From: Thermoplasmata archaeon | Lineage (GTDB): Archaea > Thermoplasmatota > SW-10-69-26 | DNA: 9,040 bases | Direction: 5' to 3' | Assembly: GCA_003561665.1 (NCBI GenBank) | Contig: PWVY01000015.1 | Coordinates: forward strand, 1-9,040 | Shown: positions 6,644-9,040 of the stretch, piece by piece | Position numbering within the stretch: the first letter of the stretch is position 1 | Layout of the letters: each line of letters begins with the position of its first letter | Translations under genes and position numbers: made by a program | Notes under the pieces: model-generated | Seen by the model: the letters and a program-made list of their open reading frames with translations, nothing else | What the model was told of the DNA's origin: nothing | Databases searched by the model: none

Positions 6644-7528
6644 CTAAAGGTCCAGTTCTCCGATCTGTTTTTTTAGCTTGTTCGCGCCATCTTGCAACTG
6701 TTTGAGGTCCTCGTCGGCCAGTTCGACCTCGATGACGCGTTCGAGCCCGTTCTCGCCGAGCACGGAGGGCACGCCGAGGCTTGCGCCCTCGATGCCGTAC
6801 TCTCCTTGGAGCACGGTGCTTGTGGGCATGACGCGTTTCTCGTTCTCGATGAGGCTTTTCACCATGTTCGCGGTGGCCATCCCGGGGGCCCAGTTGGTGT
6901 ACTCTTTCTTCTCGATGATGTTCATCGCTAGGCCGCGGATCTTCTCTTGAACATCCGCCCAGTCGGGATCCCCGCCAACGTTGGCGATGCTTTTGGCCAC
7001 GAGCATGCTTTCCCCGTGCTCGCCGAGCATGAAGGCGTCCGTGCCGAACCCTTCATCGTTGAGCACGTAGCGAAGGCGCATCGAATCGTGCCATGAGCCC
7101 ATGCCGAAGACACGAGAGCGGTTCAATCCGCTGATCTTCCAGGCGGCGTAGGTGAGAACGTCCACGGGGTTGGCGACGACGAGCAGGTGCGCATCCGGCG
7201 CGTGCTCGAACGTGCTTTCCACGACATCCCGCGTGATGTTCACGTTCTTCTCTAACAAATCCAGGCGGTCCATGCCGGGTTTCCGGGGCATGCCGGCCGT
7301 GGTCACGACGACATCCGCATCGTCCAAAAGGGCGTAATCGTCGCCCGCTTCCACGTCCGGGAACTTGCCAAGGCCTGCCGCGGCAGCGGCAAGGTCCAGG
7401 CTTTGCCCCGTTGCGTAATCGCCTTGGATGTCTACCAAGGCCAACGCGTCAACGTCTAACTGGTGCAAGCACGAGAACGCGGTGGTCGCGCCGACTTGGC
7501 CGGCGCCTACGAACCCAAGCTTCGTCAT
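6644..7528 (-). CDS. mdh: Malate dehydrogenase, LDH-like NAD-dependent type
   Basis: A 294-residue cytoplasmic enzyme interconverting malate and oxaloacetate. The Rossmann glycine motif GAGQVGATTA is at 8-17, and D33 at the end of the second strand favours NAD over NADP. The substrate loop reads AGMPRKPGMDR (78-88): R82 at the position that is Gln in lactate dehydrogenases marks it as malate dehydrogenase, and R88 is the second arginine. Further on are VANPVD with N120, D148 and R151 in DSMRLR, and catalytic H171 in GEHGES. The segment before D148 is unusual: GSWHDS, with His where the family usually has Leu (LDxxR). ATG at 7528 is the natural start by homology; a GGGGAG about 15 bases upstream is a distant ribosome binding site. 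It heads a likely transcript that continues into the toxin locus. Confidence 0.93.
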   Translation of the reverse strand: MTKLGFVGAGQVGATTAFSCLHQLDVDALALVDIQGDYATGQSLDLAAAAAGLGKFPDVEAGDDYALLDDADVVVTTAGMPRKPGMDRLDLLEKNVNITRDVVESTFEHAPDAHLLVVANPVDVLTYAAWKISGLNRSRVFGMGSWHDSMRLRYVLNDEGFGTDAFMLGEHGESMLVAKSIANVGGDPDWADVQEKIRGLAMNIIEKKEYTNWAPGMATANMVKSLIENEKRVMPTSTVLQGEYGIEGASLGVPSVLGENGLERVIEVELADEDLKQLQDGANKLKKQIGELDL

Positions 7529-7558
7529 GAACGAAGCACAAGGCTCCCCAGCAAAAAG

Positions 7559-7601
7559 CCTCCCCCTCCGTCAGTAAGCGTATCCTCAACGCACATATTC
7601 G
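7559..7601. promoter_or_regulatory. Divergent promoter region between mdh and the histidine kinase
   Basis: The 104 bases between the two starts contain one clear AT-rich element, CACATATTCG (7592-7601). As a plus-strand TATA box it would start transcription near 7622, giving the kinase a leader of about ten bases, in line with the lack of a Shine-Dalgarno sequence there. On the minus strand the same element (GAATATGTG) could start mdh near 7571. A purine run GGAGGGGGAGG (minus strand, 7569-7559) follows. The assignment rests on composition and spacing only. Confidence 0.4.
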
Positions 7602-7632
7602 CTCTGGACAATCCGTTACCGTCCCCACCAAG

Positions 7633-8928
7633 ATGCTCCTTCGGGACCCTGATGTGAGCGAAGATATCGAGCCAGACGACAGCGCGTACGAGCGCGCGGA
7701 GCCGCCCCCTGGAGAAGCAGGCCCTCGGGAACAGTTCCCCCGAAGCAGCGCCGTAGCAGACCTGGCGCGTCGGGGGCTCCAGGATTTGGGTTTCGAAGCG
7801 CTTCTTGACGAGGCCTGCACGATCACGGCAAAGACCCTGGATGTCGACTTTTGCCACGTTTTCAAGCTTCGACCCTCTCGAAGGGACCTTCTGCTTCGAG
7901 CTGGCGTGAACTGGCCCGAGGACCACGTGGGTTCGGTGACGATGGATCTTGACCCTGGCTCGCAGAACGGGTACACGGTGACGAGCTGGCAACCGACGGT
8001 CGTCACGGACATCCGCGAAGAGGACCGTTTCGAACCGTCGTCTCTGATGGAGAAGATGGGGATCGTCAGCGGCGTCACCGTCGTCATCCCGGCCCCCCAA
8101 GATCCCTGGGGAACCTTCGGAGCCCACTCGCGAGAACCTCGAGCGTTCGACGAACTCGACACGACGTTCGTCCAATCCATGGGGCAAGTCCTCAGTGCTG
8201 CGGTCTCCAAACGGCGTATCGAGGATGAGAAGGCCCGATATGAGACACGCCTGAAGCGTTTCGCCTACACGGCCTCGCACGACCTCCAAGAACCTCTCAG
8301 GATGGTGACCATGTATCTAAACCTCATCGAGCAACGCTACGATGACCTCCTCGACGAGGAAGGAAAAGAACTCTTCTCCTACGCAACGGAAGGAGCCCAA
8401 CGCATGCGCAAGATGGTGAACAGCCTCCTCCAACTTGCCGAGATCACCACGCAAGAGAAGACGCTCGAGGCGGTGGACGCGAACGCCGTGTTCGAGCAAG
8501 CCCTCGCCAACCTGGACGTCCACATCCAAGAAACAAACGCCGAGATCACAACCGAAGACCTCCCGACCGTCAAGGCCGACCCCGACCAGCTCAGCCAAGT
8601 CTTCCAGAACCTCCTCTCGAACGCCATCAAATACAGCGGTGATGCCCCCCCACGCGTTCACGTCAAAGCAGACCGCGCAGGAGGCTTCTGGCAGTTCGCC
8701 ATCCACGACGAAGGCATCGGGATCGAACCCCAACACATCGACAAGATCTTCACCCTCTTCTACCGCCTCGACAGAGCCAAGGGAACCGAAGAAGGCACCG
8801 GGACGGGGCTGGCCCTTTGCGAACAGATCGTCGACCAGCACGGAGGCCGCATGTGGGTCGAGAGCGAACCCGAAGAAGGCTCCACGTTCTTCTTCACGAT
8901 GCCCGCAGCCACGCCCCTCACAAGCTAG
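7633..8928 (+). CDS. Soluble GAF-domain sensor histidine kinase
   Basis: A 431-residue two-component sensor kinase. A charged, proline-rich N-terminus (1-40) leads to a GAF-like domain (about 43-195, from DLARRGLQDLGFEALLDE to the QSMGQVLSAAVSKRR helix), which probably binds a small ligand or chromophore; no chromophore site can be assigned. A short coiled linker leads to a HisKA dimerisation helix with phosphoacceptor H216 in FAYTASHDLQEPLRMV. The HATPase domain has an N box NLLSNAIKYS (326-335), a G1 box DEGIGI (359-364), an F-box region FTLFYRL (373-379) and a G2 box GTGTGLAL (388-395). There is no membrane segment, so it acts in the cytoplasm. No response regulator lies in the window. HDLQEPLRMV-type kinases are abundant in haloarchaea and Thermoplasmata. 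The ATG at 7633 lacks a Shine-Dalgarno site. The stop interleaves with that of the next, convergent gene. Confidence 0.93.
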   Translation: MLLRDPDVSEDIEPDDSAYERAEPPPGEAGPREQFPRSSAVADLARRGLQDLGFEALLDEACTITAKTLDVDFCHVFKLRPSRRDLLLRAGVNWPEDHVGSVTMDLDPGSQNGYTVTSWQPTVVTDIREEDRFEPSSLMEKMGIVSGVTVVIPAPQDPWGTFGAHSREPRAFDELDTTFVQSMGQVLSAAVSKRRIEDEKARYETRLKRFAYTASHDLQEPLRMVTMYLNLIEQRYDDLLDEEGKELFSYATEGAQRMRKMVNSLLQLAEITTQEKTLEAVDANAVFEQALANLDVHIQETNAEITTEDLPTVKADPDQLSQVFQNLLSNAIKYSGDAPPRVHVKADRAGGFWQFAIHDEGIGIEPQHIDKIFTLFYRLDRAKGTEEGTGTGLALCEQIVDQHGGRMWVESEPEEGSTFFFTMPAATPLTS

Positions 8929-9040
8929 AGGCTCCGCGCCCTCGCCCACAACAAGCAAGCAACGACCACGCCCAGGACACCAACCCCCCACGGGAATGGC
9001 ACCTCGCCCCCCTCACCCTCCTCCATCGACCCCGAAGGCA
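8925..9040 (-). CDS. C-terminal end of a membrane-anchored protein (N-terminal part outside the window)
   Basis: The minus strand has an open frame entering from the right edge that gives 37 residues and a TAG at 8927-8925. It begins with an acidic, Gly/Glu-rich linker (SMEEGEGGEVPFPWG), then one hydrophobic segment (GVLGVVVACLLW), then a short basic end (ARARSL). Linker, single membrane span and positive tail is the classic layout of archaeal surface or secreted proteins anchored at the C-terminus. No PGF-type sorting motif is present, although PFP sits where one would be. Other minus frames are either stopped or lack this pattern. What the protein does cannot be told from the tail. Confidence 0.6.
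   Translation of the reverse strand, partial: PSGSMEEGEGGEVPFPWGVGVLGVVVACLLWARARSL

Noticed and set aside
6668..6674. Seven-A run near the end of mdh (CTA AAA AAA CAG), a possible slippery site into the antitoxin frame
   Set aside because: A -1 slip here leads into a frame that is not the antitoxin frame, and the mdh C-terminus looks normal without it.
7449..8289. Two long minus-strand ORFs opposite the kinase (7449-8210 and 7525-8289)
   Set aside because: They are shadows of the kinase gene and of the mdh start, with no recognisable domain and strongly biased composition.
1..9040. CRISPR arrays, tRNA/rRNA genes, insertion sequences, att sites
   Set aside because: No regularly spaced direct repeats, cloverleaf or rRNA-like stretches, transposase motifs or terminal inverted repeats were found. 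The only repeats are the paralogous coding blocks.

Overview
The window is archaeal. It carries the small catalytic subunit of the archaeal/eukaryotic-type DNA primase (PriS) in a 4-bp overlap with an archaeal GINS subunit (Gins51). It also has an LDH-like malate dehydrogenase, a soluble GAF-type histidine kinase and a VapC-like PIN toxin locus. The DNA looks G+C-rich (by eye) and most soluble proteins are acidic. PriS resembles the haloarchaeal/Thermoplasmata type more than the Thermococcales type. A euryarchaeal lineage near Thermoplasmatota or Halobacteriota is the best guess, but genus and order cannot be read from this sequence.

Layout, left to right. (1) 1-3909, minus strand: three tandem paralogous multispanning membrane proteins, read C (2614-3909), B (1262-2578), A (1-1265, cut by the window edge). 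They look like one operon: a 34-35-nt gap between C and B, and an ATGA overlap between B and A. Each has about ten hydrophobic segments, a conserved block resembling the membrane sensor region of some histidine kinases, and a short cytoplasmic helical tail resembling TerB. None has a kinase domain. (2) 3910-4143: a divergent promoter region with an AT-rich core and a possible small ORF. (3) 4144-5912, plus strand: priS-gins51, followed by a hairpin. (4) 5973-7528, minus strand: malate dehydrogenase, then a small antitoxin-like ORF, then a PIN toxin gene broken by one apparent missing base exactly at its first catalytic aspartate codon. (5) 7529-7632: a short divergent promoter region. (6) 7633-8928, plus strand: a GAF-HisKA-HATPase histidine kinase. 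(7) 8925-9040, minus strand: the C-terminal membrane anchor of a protein truncated by the right edge; its stop codon interleaves with the kinase stop.

How the genes relate. priS and gins51 are replication genes that commonly neighbour each other in euryarchaea. The malate dehydrogenase is housekeeping metabolism, with a toxin-antitoxin-like pair in its transcriptional wake. The membrane array is the least explained part: receptor-like proteins without an output enzyme. The soluble kinase in the same window has a cytoplasmic sensor and no membrane domain; whether they work together is speculation. No tRNA, rRNA, CRISPR array, insertion sequence or attachment site was seen.
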